From NCBI RefSeq assembly GCF_027579695.1, contig NC_083572.1:17150421-17214420 (forward strand): a DNA stretch of 64,000 bases. The letters are read 5' to 3'. The DNA is from Neoarius graeffei (Eukaryota; Chordata; Actinopteri; Siluriformes; Ariidae). Positions within the stretch are counted from its first letter, which is position 1, and each line of letters starts with the position of its first letter. A program made the translations under genes and the position numbers. The notes under the pieces were generated by a model that was not told where the DNA came from, searched no databases, and saw only the letters and a program-made list of their open reading frames with translations. Positions 1 to 28,829 of the stretch are shown in pieces.

Positions 1-2165
1 GTATGTGCAAAAAAAAAAAAAAAATCTAGCATCATGTGAACACAACCTGATTTAATTCAAATCTAACAATTATGTCTGAACACATCAGTAAATTCCCATA
101 GAACATTACCCCAAATGTCACACATCACGACAACCAGTTTCACAGTTTGATCGTGCACTGGTATAAATTTACCATGCGCAGACCGATTTTTTTATTTATT
201 TATTTATTTTTTCCTCCCTTGGCCAACTTCCGGGAAGTCTAAATTTACCATTTCTTGCTGCGATTTTGTACCGAGCATTTCAACACATTTATGGACTAAT
301 AGAACGCTAATTGTGAGATTTGATTATCAGTAGGACAAGAATGGTTTGGATTGAATTTTATTAGTATTATTACTATTTTTTTTAGTATTATTAATACTAA
401 TAATAATATTAGTATACTATGTTATAATATACTAATATTATTAGTATAATAACTAGTATTATTACTATTATTTTATTAGTATTAATATTTTATTAGTAAA
501 GGAAGTTAATAAAGTTGTTCAAAACACTTTACATTCTGACTTCGTTCTTTCATATATACTTAAACAAATCAATATTCATGAAGATAACGTTCATCATTTC
601 TGGCTGCTGGCTGGTCCTGATCAGCCTACTTAGTGCATAAACTGGAACTAAAACACGGGTCATTCATTTATTCATCAAGATAAAGTGAAAATGTATTTGT
701 GGATCAAGTATGAACGTAAATCTCCTATCATATTGGGCTGGTAAACTCTGACTAGGCCCAATGACAGCAGTCTAATTATACCAAGTTGGTAAATTTTGAG
801 AGAATAACTAAATTATTATAATCATGAGGAGTCTTACAAATTCATCAAGATAAAGTGTAAATAATTCAAGTATGAACATAAACCTCATATTAGGCTGCTA
901 AATTCAGACTAGGCCAAATTATACCAAGTTGGTAAATTTATACTGTGGTAAATTCAGACCGTGGCTGCTACAGTTTAAATTTACCTGGTAAATTCAGACC
1001 GGTGGTAAATTCAGACCGTGACACCGGTTTACCTGACTGATTTATGGAACTTGATGCAATCCAATCTGGCTACATGCAGAAAATATTCCGGATTTTTGCC
1101 TGTATTTCGATAAAGACAGTATTCCTACAAAGCTGTTTTATATGGGTAATGAAAACGAACGTTCCACTAATATTCCCGTTTCCATGCAGCCACATCTCGA
1201 CCCCAGACTTTCAAACGATCGTGTAGTTGGTTTGATTTGTGTACAATACACAGGTTCTAAAGAAGCTGTGTGTTGCAAACTTTTTTTTTTTGTTATTAAA
1301 AACCCCGTTTGAGATGCATATTACTAATGCACTCTATACACGTCCAAAAAATGCCCCTAAAACCAAATATCAGCGTATCCCACGTCTTAATCGGAAAATG
1401 CTAAATTTGGAGTGTTTGAATTGAATCTGCATAACCTGTATAAAATTGCTAATGTTGTCATATTCGGAATAATACTCTGAATGAATGTAAACGTACTGGT
1501 GTATTATGCATAAGTAGTCCTTGGAGGAAAAACCTACAACTTTTCGATGGTTTGCAGTTTAAACAAGGTGATAACCTTGTCTAAAAGTACCACTTCACTG
1601 ACGACAAAGATTTTTCTACAAGAGCTCATCCAGTATTCAGGATTTATCATGTTGTAAGCTGAAAGAGAGTGGCTGTGTGGAAAGGCAGTACACTGGGTCA
1701 AAAAAGAAATCTAACAAGTGCGTCTGTGTGCTATGAGCATGCAAAAAGCCAACAATCTGTCTGCGTTTTGGTCAGTAATGCCATGTTATTCTGTGTGCTT
1801 GGTATTGTCGTGTATGATAACGTTTGGAAGGAGTGATAGCAGAGGGAGCGATGTAATGTGTTTACAGTAGTACAACAGCCAAAGGGGGTTTGGTGCAGTC
1901 CGCGTCCCCTGCTCGGAAAATCTGAGGATGCTGTAGTATGATTTCGGCGAATCTAGAGGGAAGGATTTGGAAGTTGTTGTAGCAGATACAAAATTGATTA
2001 GGATCACCGGAACAAGGAACTTGATCAGGGAAGATGGTAATAGACAGAAATAGGTATTTTGAAAGTCTCTGTCTGTTGAGGTAACCTGTCCAGTCGTACA
2101 CTGTGAGTAACTGTGATGCTGGAACAGACAACGCTAATGTTTGTGGGATTTTTTTTTTTTGACAG
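1..2165 (+). other. ddx5 intron 1 (partial)
   Basis: This stretch precedes the first recognisable ddx5 exon and ends in a T-rich tract and the acceptor at 2161-2165. I find no reading frame that could be the short first coding exon expected for DDX5, so that exon and the promoter probably lie upstream of the window. It contains an AT-rich block of TTA/TTAG-type repeats (about 355-490) and a short motif, GGTAAATTCAGACC, repeated several times between about 940 and 1020. No transposon was identified. Confidence 0.6.
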
Positions 2166-18319
<16,154 letters not shown>

Positions 18320-18664
18320 CTTAGAATCAGCCTACACACACACACCTAGATACTGAAGTAACTGTTAGTCTTGTTTAAGATTTAATATTATTACTGTTAT
18401 CCTTTATACAGTTTATTTTGCTTACAGTGAGGTTGGAGGCTTGCTTATTAGTGCACCCGACCAATCTCGAGTCCAAGTGATCTTGGTGTGGCTGAGAGAC
18501 AGCTGCACCATCCTTGACGACTTTTTTGTTTTCTTTGTCTTTTTTGTTACATTCCTCAGTAATTTATTTTTACTAGGTAATGTGTATATCTTTTATTGAT
18601 TTAGTGATTGTTCACAGTGATATGTTTACAATGTTTGATTCGAGGGCCATGCATGGACCCTCAT

Positions 18665-18670
18665 AATAAA
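18665..18670 (+). terminator. ddx5 poly(A) signal
   Basis: AATAAA about 350 bases after the ddx5 stop codon, in an AT-rich 3' UTR. It is the only canonical signal close downstream of the stop. Confidence 0.8.
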
Positions 18671-18803
18671 GAAGGAAGAAACGCAAAAGACTCGTGTTAC
18701 TCTTTTATTGGCTGATGCGCCTTCGTTTACTTTCAAGATTAGCTCAATGTTAAGACACCATTTTGAAGTCCAGGTTGACTCATTCATGTGTCACAAGTCC
18801 CTA

Positions 18804-19578
18804 AGGGTTGTTTTACAATCAGGGTACGCAAGCTAAAAATCACATTTAACACTTATTATCTTCAATATCAAAAGGCTTGACTAAATAAACTTGGTTGTTT
18901 ATTGTAGCCCTGTGATAGCTCTATTTACCATGCAAAAAAAATTGGTGATAACGTTATTTTTGGTGAATGTATGGCAATATGTCATTTAGCAAAATTACTC
19001 GTGTCATTTAGAAAAAGTGCTTTTGTGACCACAGGTAGCTCCAAAAGGGATGCACTTAAATCATTCTTTATACCATAAAACAAATATTTGGTTCCATATC
19101 ATTGGAAACATAGTTAAGTTTTATTGTTGAATGCCAGTAAGTTTTCAGACTATTTTGATCAAATTAGTATGTAAGTGTCAAAAAAAAAAAAAAAAGTCCT
19201 CTCCGAGACAGCTAATTTTTCAATATAAAATAACATATCTAAAATGATTATTTTCATCCTAAAATGTGGTCAAGATATTGGGACATAAATATTAGAGACA
19301 TCTAACACAAAGCTTCCAGCCTTATATTTAAAAGCACTATGGAAGTAGTGGATTCTGAATTGTCAAAAAAAAAGTCCTCTCCGAGAATCACTTCATTTGT
19401 TTCTCCCATCTTATAGCAGATTACACAAAACTACCATACACGCATGTCAAAAAATGACCTGAAATCTGTTCTTTAACTTGTCCTTCACTTAAAAACTGCT
19501 ACAAGAACCAGTTTGAATCAATTTGAATTTTGGACCCCTGTGACACAAACTTTGTACCCTGATTGTAAAACAACCCCT
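18804..19578. mobile_element. TIR element, ends AGGGTTGTTTTACAATC
   Basis: The left end AGGGTTGTTTTACAATCAGG is matched by the reverse complement of the right end over about 23 bp, with flanking TA(A). Two copies of an AAAGTCCTCTCCGAGA motif sit inside. There is no coding capacity. Confidence 0.7.
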
Positions 19579-20874
19579 AAATCATGACCAGCCTGGTATG
19601 TATATTTTATTTTTATAGATTATATATGGTTATGGGAACAAGGAGAGCAGCTCTATTTGTAGCATAGTGTGAGAAACTTTATCTAAATCTGATTGTCATG
19701 TGATTGATAAGCCAGGCCGAATTGAATTGAATTGAATTGAATCATTACTTTTAAGTTCAACTTGTATCCAAGACACAAGTCTATAGCTATGTTCAGACTG
19801 TCAGTCTAAATCCAATTTATGTACATACCTGATGGGAATCCAATCAAATGTAGCAAGTCTGAACAGCTGAAAATCACAAGATCCGGTTTTTACAAGTCCG
19901 TTTCAAACCACGTTTCTGCAAATTCGTTTAGGTCTGACTGCCCTGATCAGATTTCAGGTGTTTGGTCATTGCGTATAAGAATATTTTTCAAAATCACTTC
20001 CACAGAAATAAACCATGAAATGAATTTGCTTAAATGATGAGTATTTCAGAAACTGCTGATTGTCAGACTTTTTTTGGGGGGGGGGGGAAGAGGTCTAGAG
20101 TTTACACAGTATGATATGAAAAACATTCAGTGAGCAGAATTTCTGTGTGGAGAGGTCCGAAGAGAAGGGCCAAACTGGTTTGAGGTGACCGGTAGGCCAT
20201 GATGACCACTATTTACAACTGTAGTGAAATGAAAAGCATCTCGACACATGTTGAGCCTTGGGGTAGGTCAGCTACAACAGCAGAAAACCACATCAGGTGC
20301 TACTCTGTCATCTAAGAACTAGACTGAGGCTACAGTTGACGTGTGTAGTTGCAGGTTCCCTTGACGAGGTAGTCTTTCAAAACTTCACAAAAAGAAGATA
20401 GAATGATAACTGAAGCCAACAGTCACTCAGAAGGAGTTGCAGCATATAAGGGCTGAGATCGGAAGAAAGGCGCACCAGAGAACCATTTCAGAGCTCTGTG
20501 TAAGTCAAGACCATATGGGAGGTTGGGGTGGCTAGGAGGAAACCGTTCCTCAGGACTGGCAGACATCTTGGCCGGAGAGGTCCGTTCGTTTTTGTCAGCC
20601 TGGAGCGGCCGTCGCTTAACAGAGGTGGGTGTCTAAGACATCTTTTATCAGCCACCTACAATGCAGCCATCAGCATTCGGATTCTATGATGATCCATGAG
20701 AGGATAAATACTGGATACTCCCTAGTTAGACAGAACTGAGGAAGCCTTTCGGATGAGAGGCGAAATGTTTTCAAGAATCTTCAAGCAAGTCCAGTTGCTC
20801 TCTTCTACCAACCACAGGTTACTCAGGAAGAGCCGTATGAAATCACAAGAGTGACTCAAGGAAGATGTATTTTT
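19579..20874. other. Intergenic sequence with degraded repeats
   Basis: A (GAATT)n run lies at about 19720-19742. A segment near 20740-20815 (GAAGCCTTTCGGATGAGAGG) resembles a motif found in dispersed fish retroelements, but I cannot assign it. No gene is visible. Confidence 0.4.
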
Positions 20875-21571
20875 TGTGTGTGATGAGACCAAGGTGAAGA
20901 TGCTGTATTTGGGCCAGTTGCAAAGTGCTGTGTGTGGTGTAAACATGATGCAGGCCGTACCTCAACACCATCGCTACAGTGAAGAATGGTGGTGGCAGCA
21001 TGCGGTATCTGGGGATACTTTTCATCCTTAGAACCTGGGCTTCTTATCCAAACTGAAGGGAGAATGGATGGAGTAAAATACAAGGGGGATATTCCAAGAA
21101 AATTCACTTTAGCTTAGGAGAAATTTGACGTTTTTGGGAGGGCAATGGTCCCAAGTAAAAGGTCAAAAGCAGTGCAGGAGTAGTTAAGAACAACAAAAAG
21201 GTAAATGTGACAGTGGTCAAGTCAAAGTCTGTGTCTGAATCCAGGGTCTCCGCGGATCCTTAAAAAGTCTTATTTTTAATATGTGTTTTTTAAGGTCTTA
21301 AAAAGCATTATATTTCGCTATTTTTTGAGCTATGGTATTAAATTTCACATGGGAGGTATTAAATTTTATCCGGGTAGCCTACGGTAAATGAAAAAAAAAA
21401 ACCATATGTCTGGATTTTTTTTTCCGCGCTAACGTTATTTATTCAACCAGCGTCGTTTGTTATCAAGATGCTGAACAAGTAGCACAAGAGCCGTTGTGTG
21501 TCTAGCACTAGTTCTAATAGCGCAGGAACCACGCCACTGGGGGCAGTGTGTTCTTTTATCCATGTAGTAGA

Positions 21572-22376
21572 CAGTGATGGGAATAACGGCGTTAGAAATA
21601 AACGGCGTTACTTTTTTTTAGTAACGAGTAATCTAACTAATTACTTTTTACATCGTTATAACGCCGTTCCCGTTACTTACAATAAAATACTATGCGTTAC
21701 TTTATTAAAGCTGTTCTCATCTGGCACGCTGCTCGCTCAGCCTTGCTTTACTCTGCTTCCGTGTGGGGCGGGGAGACACGAGACAACGGCACAGTAAGCC
21801 AATCAGAGTAGATTTGGACAACATACGTAGGTAGGCCACGCCTACTGCACTACTGCGCGCTCTTTCAATCGGAAGACCCAGTGATGGCGAGCGGTCAGCC
21901 CAGCACTGCGCTTTCACACTGGAAATACAGCCAGGACTTTTCATTACTTGAAATAAAAGGCAAGAGTGTTTACGTGCAATGCACATTATGTCGAGGAACA
22001 AAGCGTTTGTCCTCGTCAGTGGCCAGTAATTAGTAACAATTTTAATAACTACAGAAATATATTACATTTGATAGATGTCTTATCTCACATTGTCCCACAA
22101 AAATATTAATATAGTGTAGATAACGTTACTAATTGGTTCTGTTAAGTGTCCATTTCAGTCATTAAACGCATTTAACATTCACTTTTATTATGATTACACT
22201 AATTGAATTTGATTTTTTTTTTTGAGGGGGAACAAAATGTAACGGAATAATTACTTTCCCTGGTAATTAGTTACTTTTATGACAAAGTAACTCCGTTACT
22301 AACTCAGTTACTTTTTGGGAAAAGTAACTAGTAACTATAACTAATTACTTTTTGAAAGTAACGTGCCCAACACTGG
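21572..22376. mobile_element. Nested hAT element, ends CAGTGATGGG/CAGTGTTGGG
   Basis: Terminal inverted repeats CAGTGNTGGG and subterminal GTAACG/CGTTAC motifs in inverted orientation are typical of an abundant vertebrate hAT group. The flanks (GTAGTAGA left, GTAGAGAA right) are similar but not identical. A short BED-finger-like piece (VYVQCTLCRGTK) lies near 21970-22000. Confidence 0.7.
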
Positions 22377-22439
22377 TAGTAGAACCATTGAGAGTAGAGC
22401 AGACGAGGAAGAAGTGGTTGAACTTGAACATGAACAGAG

Positions 22440-22718
22440 ATGGGGAAGTGTAAGTTTAGTAACAAGTGGCTTGAGGAGCCAAAATACAAAAGTTGGCTAA
22501 CAACAGCAACTTCAGAATATGAAGCGAGATGTAAGGTATGTCGGAAAGACATCAAGTTAACAACAATGGGCTGTAAAGCCCTTGACGCTCACTCGAAAGG
22601 GGAAAAGCATATGCGCTATGCTGCTAGTCGGGCAACAACAGTCCCCAGAGGCAGTTCGATCAGTAGTCAGACTTCCTTGCTTCCTCACTGTTTGTTCATG
22701 GCAGTACCCTACTGTTAA
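22440..22718 (+). pseudogene. Zinc-finger N-terminus of a hAT transposase
   Basis: MGKCKFSNKWLEEPKYKSWL leads into RCKVCRKDI and a downstream HSKGEKH, a C2H2/BED-like finger used by hAT transposases to bind ends. It stops after 92 codons with no catalytic core. It belongs to the element 21242-23024. Confidence 0.65.
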
Positions 22719-23292
22719 AATATTGAGAAAGCAGTTAATGTTCTGTTTTGTTAACTGAAGATCAATTTGTTTCCTCACTGTTTGTTTACAGCAGTACCTA
22801 CTATTAAAATATCGAGAAGGCAGCTAATGTTCTGTTTTGTAAACTGAAGATGCACATTTTTTATAAAAAAAAATGCTTTGAACTTAACCTAGAGTGTGCT
22901 TTTTTTTTTTTTTTTTACTGTACGTATTTGTTCCGCGGTAGTGGTCTTATTTTTTATACTCAGTGGTCTTAAAATGGTCTTAAAAAGTATTATTTTTGCT
23001 GGTCAGAAATGTGCAGAGACCCTGGAATCCTATGTGTGAAAATCCCAGTCAACAAGATCCAACCTACCAGAAGAATGTGGAGCAAATCTGCCAGGAAGAA
23101 TTGGGGGGGATCTCACCCAAACAATGTGCAAAGCTGGTAGAAATTTCCCCAAATATACTTAAAGCTGTTACTGCAGCAAAAGGTTTTTCTACAAAGTACG
23201 AGTCGGAAGGGGGTGAATACTTATGCAAGCAGGGGGGGGTTTCTGACTGAAAAGTATTGGTTTGCAATTTTAAAAAAAAATTGGATGGAACA

Positions 23293-23673
23293 GGGGCGGC
23301 ACGGTGGTGTAGTGGTTAGCGCTGTCGCCTCACAGCAAGAAGGTCCTGGGTTCGAGCCCCGTGGCCGGCGAGGGCCTTTCTGTGCGGAGTTTGCATGTTC
23401 TCCCCGTGTCCGCGTGGGTTTCCTCCGGGTGCTCCGGTTTCCCCCGCAGTCCAAAGACATGCAGGTTAGGTTAACTGGTGGCTCTAAATTGACCGTAGGT
23501 GTGAATGTGAGTGTGAATGGTTGTCTGTGTCTATGTGTCAGCCCTGTGATGACCTGGCGACTTGTCCAGGGTGTACCCCGCCTTTCGCCCGTAGTCAGCT
23601 GGGATAGGCTCCAGCTTGCCTGCGACCCTGTAGAACAGGATAAAGCGGCTACAGATAATGAGATGAGATGAGA
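23293..23673 (+). repeat. tRNA-derived SINE
   Basis: Full-length plus-strand copy with a 12-bp duplication TTGGATGGAACA (23281-23292 and 23674-23685). The A box is near 23304, the B box GGTTCGAGCCC near 23350, and a GATGA tail closes it. Confidence 0.92.
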
Positions 23674-24406
23674 TTGGATGGAACAATCTGAGCATTTCTC
23701 GTCCACCTGAAAACATTACTGAAGTGGAAGAAGTAAGTCATGTGATACAGTAATGGCTCCTGGGTTAGAGCAGGGGGTTCTCAACTCACCTATTCATACT
23801 TGGAACAAGTTGGGGCCCATTAAAAAAGATCCCCAATTATTTTGGCTCATCTATTTTAATAGAATCTAATCCTATTATAAAGTGTATTAATGGGATGTAA
23901 CATCACTCCCTGTTACAGATGGGAGCCCAGGAATCAAATAAATGCAATAAAAACAATTTGTAATTGTAGGTATTGTACTTAAAACTGTATGGATGTGCCA
24001 GAAGCCAAACCATGCATGCAGGGCATTTTCAGTCACAAGGGATCAGGGCTCTCAAGTTTTGAATGCAGGCAAGAGTGACATTCCCCCCTCGTTGGGGGGC
24101 CGGTTGGACGGGTCGCAGGAATGGGGGTCTTTCATTAATAATATTATTATTAGTGTTGTTATTAATAACTGCTCAGACTTGCAGAAGAAAGGATAACACA
24201 TGGCACTGACAGTTCAACCAAATACAAAGTCTTTATTCAATTTCTGTGTATTGAATAAGTGTATGTGTGTGTGAGAGAGAGCGAGAGAGATTATGACTGG
24301 TGTTGTTTATTGTGTTTGTTGCCTTTTTGGAGTCCTTCATCATTTGTGTTGTTGGCTCCCACTTAAAACAGTTCAGCTCAAGTCCAGCCATTTTCAGGGT
24401 CATGAT

Positions 24407-25128
24407 CATGCCCGGATCACCGCACAGGCTTCATATGGCTTCAGCCTAGGGGCCCCCACGCCCCTGCCTCGCAGGGGGGCCCCCAATTGGTCAAAAGAAA
24501 AAAAAAACCTTCATATTCATTGGCTCAAAATGAATATTTAAATAAACGGACGCTGATTGGGTGAGGCAAATCCGCCTTCCATATAAACGTTAGACATCAC
24601 GCACGACGTCACTCCACAGTTGAACAGTGAACATGTGTGACAGAAAATACGAGAGCAGTGCTCAAAAGCGCAAGGCGCAACGGCAAAAAGCCCAACGTGA
24701 CTAAGCTCTATTGAGCAATATAACAAAACTAACAGGGTTTTTTAAACCTAATGAAACCCAACTGGCAAGTGCAAGTCATCATGACACTAGCGTAGCAAAC
24801 GTTATGTTAGCTGCAGCTGCAGCCAGTAGTACTACTAGCTCTGCTGAGGGTGAAGGACCATCCCTTTCAGACCCCGTCCCATTTGTGGATGAATGTGCCA
24901 CTGCCATTAGTTTCACAAACGCACGCGCACACACTCACTCCGATGACATTGACATGCATGATAGTTTCCTTTTTAATAACTTTTAATAAAAGTTTAATAA
25001 TGGAAAAAAAACTTTAAAATGTAGAAAATAGACAGTTCTTTACAGGTAGATGGGATAAGATGGTGGTGGCCGGGAGGCCTACAGCAACTTGTAGCCTAGG
25101 GGCCCCTGGCCATGTTAATCCGGCCCTG
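24407..25128 (+). mobile_element. hAT element, ends CATGCCCGGAT/CAGGGCCGGAT
   Basis: Flanked by a perfect 8-bp duplication GTCATGAT (24399-24406, 25129-25136). It contains the start of a hAT-type protein (MCDRKYESSAQKRKAQRQKA at about 24633), which runs into an early stop; homology resumes as KLTGFFKPNETQ. It interrupts the transposase relic of the outer hAT. Confidence 0.85.
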
Positions 25129-25136
25129 GTCATGAT

Positions 25137-25425
25137 AGAGGCCAATGTCCCATCCAGAGACAAGCTGTTTCGGGTTTTGGTTTTGTTCAGACTGACCATT
25201 GAAAATATCCTCTCGGCATCAGCATTTGAATGAGGAAGCATCAAAACCAAGGTTATCTTTGATAACCTCCCAAACTGGTTCAAACCTTTGAAAAAGGAAC
25301 CAAGGGCCTCTATTATTTAAATGTTTTCCTTTTATCTTAATAATGAGCAAGTCATGTTGTGTGCAAAAAATGTCTGTCTTTGTTCTTTTTTGAGGACATT
25401 CTTCCCCAAAACTCCTCAACGTCAA
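25137..25425 (-). pseudogene. hAT transposase C-terminal dimerisation relic
   Basis: The minus strand reads LVLMLPHSNADAERIFSMVS then LNKTKTRNSLSLDGTLA. This is the C-terminal hAT dimerisation motif (hydrophobic-SNA-ER-FS-KT-R). Upstream residues (FEPVWEVIKDNLGFDA) are in another frame, so the gene is broken, and the younger hAT at 24407-25128 truncates it. Confidence 0.7.
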
Positions 25426-25512
25426 AGGATGTTGGGTCCTGTAATCTCCTCTTCCCTATATCTTCCCCTGGAGTCACACAGTTTCTATATTATGAACAAT
25501 AAAAACTTAATC

Positions 25513-25894
25513 GGGGCGGCACGGTGGTGTAGTGGTTAGCGCTGTCGCCTCACAGCAAGAAGGTCCGGGTTCAAGCCCCGTGGCCGGCGAGGGCCTTTCT
25601 GTGCGGAGTTTGCATGTTCTCCCCGTGTCCGCGTGGGTTTCCTCCGGGTGCTCCGGTTTCCCCCGCAGTCCAAAGACATGCAGGTTAGGTTAACTGGTGA
25701 CTCTAAATTGACCGTAGGTGTGAATGTGAGTGTGAATGGTTGTCTGTGTCTATGTGTCAGCCCTGTGATGACCTGGCGACTTGTCCAGGGTGTACCCCGC
25801 CTTTCGCCCGTAGTCAGCTGGGATAGGCTCCAGCTTGCCTGCGACCCTGTAGAACAGGATAAAGCGGCTAGAGATAATGAGATGAGATGAGATG
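25513..25894 (+). repeat. tRNA-derived SINE
   Basis: Full-length plus-strand copy with a perfect 12-bp duplication AAAAACTTAATC (25501-25512, 25895-25906). Confidence 0.92.
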
Positions 25895-26422
25895 AAAAAC
25901 TTAATCTTTCACAAACGGGTCTTTCATAACTGCTGACAAATTAAAAAAAAAAATCTTCACTCTTGCTGGTATTCACATGCTGCTTTAAACACACATTAGT
26001 GTCGCTGTTATTATTACTGACCAGCGTCTGTTATTGCCTGTGAACAAGTGGAGCTGCTCGCCAGGGGATCATTTAGCTCAGCTCCTGTAAACCCTTCCCA
26101 TGTTCATGCTAATCATCTGGGCCACATTCTCTCACAGCAGGCAAGTTGTGAATTTGTTGTAACATTAAAACAGGATATGCCTTCCTCTGGTCTCTGTGCT
26201 GCTCGGAGCTCATCCTCATGCTGTCCACTGAACAAAACTTTCAGAAGATGGTTGTAGCAGAATCACGTGAACAATTCCCGGGATAACAATGCTTTTTCAT
26301 TGGTTGTTCCGTTATCGACCCAGATACAATAGTGCTTCTGTTTGGCTGTGTAGCCCCGCCCCTTTCCTTTTTTTTTGATTGGCTGGTAAGTGGCAGGCTT
26401 GACTCATGGGAGACGCGCTTGT

Positions 26423-26788
26423 CTCATCTCATCTCATTATCTCTAGCCGCTTTATCCTTCTACAGGGTCGCAGGCAAGCTGGAGCCTATCCCAGCTGACT
26501 ACGTCCACCCTGTCCAGGGTACATCCTGGACAAGTCGCCAGGTCATCACAGGGCTGACACACAGACACAGACAACCATTCACACCTACGGTCAATTTAGA
26601 GTCACCAGTTAACCTAACCTGCATGTCTTTGGACTGTGGGGGAAACCGGAGCACCCGGAGGAAACCCACGCGGACACGGGGAGAACATGCAAACTCCACA
26701 CAGAAAGGCCCTCGCCGGCCCCGGGGCTCGAACCCAGGACCTTCTTGCTGTGAGGCGACAGCGCTAACCACTACACCACCGTGCCGCC
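26423..26788 (-). repeat. tRNA-derived SINE
   Basis: Minus-strand copy with a 15-bp duplication GGGAGACGCGCTTGT (26408-26422, 26789-26803). A small internal rearrangement occurs near 26500. Confidence 0.92.
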
Positions 26789-26844
26789 GGGAGACGCGCT
26801 TGTTTCCTGCCCTTTCCATAGCGATAGCGGCGCGCTAGAGAAAT

Positions 26845-27219
26845 CACACATCACACATTATCTCTAGCCGCTTTATCCTTCTACAGGGTTCCAGGCAAGC
26901 TGGAGCCTATCCCAGCTGACTACGGGCGAAAGGCGGGGTACACCCTGGACAAGTCGCCAGGTCATCACAGGGCTGACACATAGACACAGACAACCATTCA
27001 CACTCACATTCACACCTACGGTCAATTTAGAGTCACCAGTTAACCTAACCTGCATGCCTTTGGACTGTGGGGGAAACCGGAGCACCCAGAGGAAACCCAC
27101 GCGGACACGGGGAGAACATGCAAACTCCACACAGAAAGGCCCTCGCCGGCCCCGGGGCTCGAACCCAGGACCTTCTTGCTGTGAGGCGACAGCGCTAACC
27201 ACTACACCACCGTGCCGCC
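26845..27219 (-). repeat. tRNA-derived SINE
   Basis: Minus-strand copy with a 12-bp duplication CGCTAGAGAAAT (26833-26844, 27220-27231), only 56 bases after the previous copy. Confidence 0.92.
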
Positions 27220-27365
27220 CGCTAGAGAAATTTATATTATAATTTTTTTTTCAGCGTGAGAAATAGAATAGAATAGAAAGCCTTTATTGTCATTATACAA
27301 GTACAATGAGATTTAAAGCTTCACCAAAAAGTGCACACATAAATACTAAAATAAACATAGGAACA

Positions 27366-27480
27366 TCTCATCTCATTATCTGTAGCCGCTTTATCCTGTT
27401 CTACAGGGTCGCAGGCAAGCTGGAGCCTATCCCAGCTGACTATGGGCGAAAGGCGGGGTACACCCTGGACAAGTCGCCAG
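27366..27480 (-). repeat. Truncated tRNA-derived SINE
   Basis: Only the 3' third of the SINE is present; it stops abruptly where the Harbinger-like terminus GGCCCTGTACTACGAAGC begins. Just before it (about 27262-27320) is a (GAATA)n-tailed segment typical of LINE 3' ends. Confidence 0.8.
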
Positions 27481-27550
27481 GGCCCTGTACTACGAAGCGG
27501 GTTTTCTGGCTTACCAGGGTAACTTCGAGAGTAACTTGATCACGTGCAGC
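27481..27550 (+). mobile_element. Harbinger-like element, left fragment
   Basis: Starts GGCCCTGTACTACGAAGCGG, a terminus I associate with teleost Harbinger elements. It continues to the hAT insertion site and resumes at 29165. Confidence 0.5.
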
Positions 27551-27908
27551 TAGGGTGACCACCTGCTCATAAGCCCAAGGGGGGACAAGGGGTATGTTTT
27601 TGAGGGACAATGTGGGACGCCGCCCCCACTGCGCCGCGCCGGCTGCTGGAAGACTCACAGATAGTGGTTTACCCATTTCTAGCACATACTACCTTACATG
27701 GTATATCAATAATACCCTAATCTGCCGTTATTGGTGATGTATGGTCATGAACAGGCCACCAAATGTGTTTTTTTTTTAAATAAACATTCATAATATTTTG
27801 ACCATTCAATTATGACTTGACAGACACACTTCCACTTATGATTTACTGAAGCTATCTTAAAACACGTGTTGAAAATAACAACTTGCGTTGTTTTTTAACA
27901 CATCTCTA

Positions 27909-28118
27909 CACTGTAAAAAATGATTTGTTGTTTTAACTTAAAAAAAGTTAGTGCAAGGGTTGCCTTAAGGGCTGCCTTAAAATTTTGAGTTCACTGAAAT
28001 TAATATAGTAAGTTCACAACAATTTAACTTAGTATGTGAATTCCAGTGAACTCAAAATTTTAAGGCAGCCCTTGCACTAACTTTTTTAAGTTAAAACAAC
28101 AAATATTTTTTTACAGTG
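27909..28118. mobile_element. Fold-back MITE with TA duplication
   Basis: Arms of about 70 bp (CACTGTAAAAAATGATTTGT, with AAAAAAGTTAGTGCAAGG at their inner end) are inverted around a short centre. The sister hAT copy at 43924 has the empty site with one TA, so this 210-bp element inserted with a TA duplication, as Tc1/mariner MITEs do. Confidence 0.85.
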
Positions 28119-28409
28119 TATGTCCAGATTGGGACAACAGAACTTTTGTTCATTTTAACACATTATTTGTTATTTGTGCAATTTTGGTGTTAAACATTTC
28201 TGAAATCTAACACAACTCTTGTTGAAATTAAACTTGCACAAAAGATGTGTTGATTTCCAACACATTCGTTTTAAGAGTGTACTCAATTTTATTTATTTTC
28301 CATTACAATTTATTCACTTTAAATCAACCATAATATAATATTGAGTCTGAGGCTTTGCAGTGCATCAGTACAGCAGGAATAGAGACAAGTTTCCATAGTT
28401 TTCAGTGGA

Positions 28410-28829
28410 TTAACAGGAATTGTAGTGGCTCAGCACCACAGAAACAGTAGAAAAAAAAAAAAGTCCTGCCTGATATGATATTGCGTGTTGGGCAGTGTGA
28501 TACACACTCGTCACCTCTGCCGCAGTCACTTTGTCAGCTAGAGTCTCGTTTTTAGGTCGGAGGAAAGCATCCATAGATTTAGACATTTCTTTCTGTTGCA
28601 CACGTTTCTTGTGAGTCTCCGCGAGCCTGTGTCGTTTCACATCGTATTCCCCGCCATGTCCGATTGAGAAAGATGTTTTGCAAAGGTCACAAAAAGCCCT
28701 CTCGGTATCCCCCTCAACCCCTTTCAGCCACAAATATTCATTTTCCCACTCTTTCCTGTACATACACCTTCTCTTTTTAACTGGAGGTAGCGGTGCCTCA
28801 CCTGCCATCTCTCCGGTACCTTTCTCCAT
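28410..28829 (-). pseudogene. BED-finger N-terminus of a hAT transposase (copy 1)
   Basis: MEKGTGEMAGEAPLPPVKKR is followed by ENEYLWLKGVEGDTERAFCD, then LCKTSFSIGHGGEYDVKRH, a BED-type finger, and SMDAFLRPKNE. It stays open for about 139 codons and then stops, with no DDE core. The equivalent frame at 45328-45756 is almost identical. Confidence 0.75.

Larger units (their letters stand above)
21242..23024 (+). mobile_element. hAT element inside the Tc1 relic
   Basis: Ends CAGGGTCTCCGC and (reverse complement of right) CAGGGTCTCTGC, with GAATCC on both sides. Flanking internal sequence repeats the CTTAAAAAG motif at both ends. It carries a zinc-finger reading frame and another hAT nested within. 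Confidence 0.75.
20875..23280 (+). pseudogene. Decayed Tc1-like transposase relic split by a hAT element
   Basis: A left piece (20875-21240) carries TGATGAGACCAAGGTGAAG and a degraded GGTGGTGGCAGCATG catalytic-core segment. A right piece (23025-23280) carries KQCAKLVEISPNILKAVTAA plus KGFSTKY, the transposase C-terminus. The pieces are contiguous once the hAT at 21242-23024 is removed. Frames are broken in both pieces. Confidence 0.7.

Noticed and set aside
20701..20830. Penelope-like element or hammerhead ribozyme relic
   Set aside because: Only a short familiar motif is visible; no reverse transcriptase, GIY-YIG domain or ribozyme core could be supported.
21564..22384. Perfect 8-bp duplication around the hAT at 21572-22376
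   Set aside because: On direct reading the flanks are GTAGTAGA and GTAGAGAA, similar but not identical, so I do not claim a perfect duplication.
23213..23671. Long reading frames of 80-160 codons on both strands in every SINE copy
   Set aside because: They coincide with the SINE in 12 places, exist on both strands and begin in the tRNA-like head; they are a by-product of its GC-rich body.
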